Shown here: in pieces, positions 63,856 through 64,000 of the stretch
How positions within the stretch are numbered: the first letter of the stretch is position 1
Layout of the letters: every line of letters begins with the position of its first letter
Assembly: GCA_046160305.1 (NCBI GenBank)
Contig: JBJXGX010000216.1
Coordinates: 62,001 to 126,000, forward strand
Reading direction: 5' to 3'
DNA length: 64,000 nucleotides
DNA from: SHXR01 sp046160305
Lineage (GTDB): Bacteria > Pseudomonadota > Gammaproteobacteria > Burkholderiales > SG8-39
Position numbers and translations under genes: made by a program
Notes under the pieces: generated by a model
The model's input: only the letters and a program-made list of their open reading frames with translations
The model's database searches: none
What the model was told of the DNA's origin: nothing

Positions 63856-64000
63856 ATGGAACTCACCACCCAGGCCAAGCGCGCCTACTGCTACACCGGC
63901 GGCAAGCCGTTCAATGCCGCGCTACCTGTTGTCGTATTCATTCACGGCGGTGAGCTCGACCATTCGGTGTGGACCTTGCCCGCCCGCTACCTCGCCCATC
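63856..64000 (+). CDS. alpha/beta hydrolase, 5' part
   Basis: Only 48 codons lie inside the window. The frame opens MELTTQAKRAYCYTGGKPFN and contains VVVFIHGGELDHSVWTLPAR, the oxyanion-hole strand of alpha/beta hydrolases (HGG form) with the usual D-H-S-x-W following. It starts three bases after the sulfhydrylase stop, so the two genes form an operon. Catalytic residues lie beyond the edge; substrate unknown. Confidence 0.75.
   Translation, partial: MELTTQAKRAYCYTGGKPFNAALPVVVFIHGGELDHSVWTLPARYLAH

Overview
The window is about 62% GC chromosomal DNA, most likely from a betaproteobacterium (Burkholderiales-like, possibly uncultivated). The grounds are the aat-bpt pair, an orphan rnfB followed by nth and a DUF1841 gene, TrxC with its zinc ribbon, and a MoxR/CoxE-type pair next to c-type cytochromes. 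No rRNA, tRNA, CRISPR array, transposase or integrase was seen.

Layout. (1) 1-5510: the 5' part of dapA, a 44-residue membrane peptide coupled to a methyltransferase, a trxC-copA pair, and a methyltransferase with an N-terminal HTH-like segment. (2) 5511-7913: an accessory island. Two small minus-strand genes (a methyltransferase and a VOC/glyoxalase-like lipoprotein) are separated by a 78-bp site with the full hallmarks of an integron attC site. Palindromic TTCGACAGGCTCAGG-type repeats bracket the block. This looks like a small cluster of attC sites lacking an integrase (CALIN). (3) 7914-13770: a minus-strand aromatic operon with a MetE-like zinc methyltransferase, LigA and LigB ring-cleavage subunits, an enoyl-CoA hydratase, a feruloyl-CoA synthase gene broken by an internal deletion, and an amidohydrolase. 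(4) 13923-22765: a membrane protein, a TAXI-TRAP transporter, two SDRs, a GMC oxidoreductase remnant, an MFS transporter, a Rieske oxygenase and a divergent Rieske ferredoxin. (5) 22768-32620: a minus-strand operon with a branched-chain/aromatic-type ABC importer (LivH, fused LivM-LivG, LivF, no binding protein), an acyl-CoA-dehydrogenase-fold monooxygenase, a second MetE-like protein, an acyl-CoA ligase, an iron-sulfur flavoprotein reductase and an MFS transporter.

(6) 33067-39916: a FecR-domain protein, a HAD - 2-hydroxyacid dehydrogenase - MaoC run, another acyl-CoA ligase, a type II haloacid dehalogenase, and a MoxR ATPase with its VWA partner. (7) 41273-49030: housekeeping genes (Nudix, Tat-type Rieske protein, aat, bpt, rnfB, nth, DUF1841), two small cytochromes c, and a second MoxR/VWA pair. 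(8) 49119-64000: a large MASE1-PASx5-GGDEF-EAL protein with an eroded EAL domain, htpG with a sigma32-like promoter, an M16 protease, greB, an MFS transporter, a DegS/MucD-like protease, a homocysteine-forming sulfhydrylase, and the start of an alpha/beta hydrolase.

Together, regions 3-5 form roughly 25 kb of aromatic uptake and breakdown genes: transporters, CoA ligases, side-chain shortening, oxygenases, extradiol cleavage and two unusual MetE-like alkyltransferases. There is no recognisable transcriptional regulator there, and two catabolic genes have decayed.
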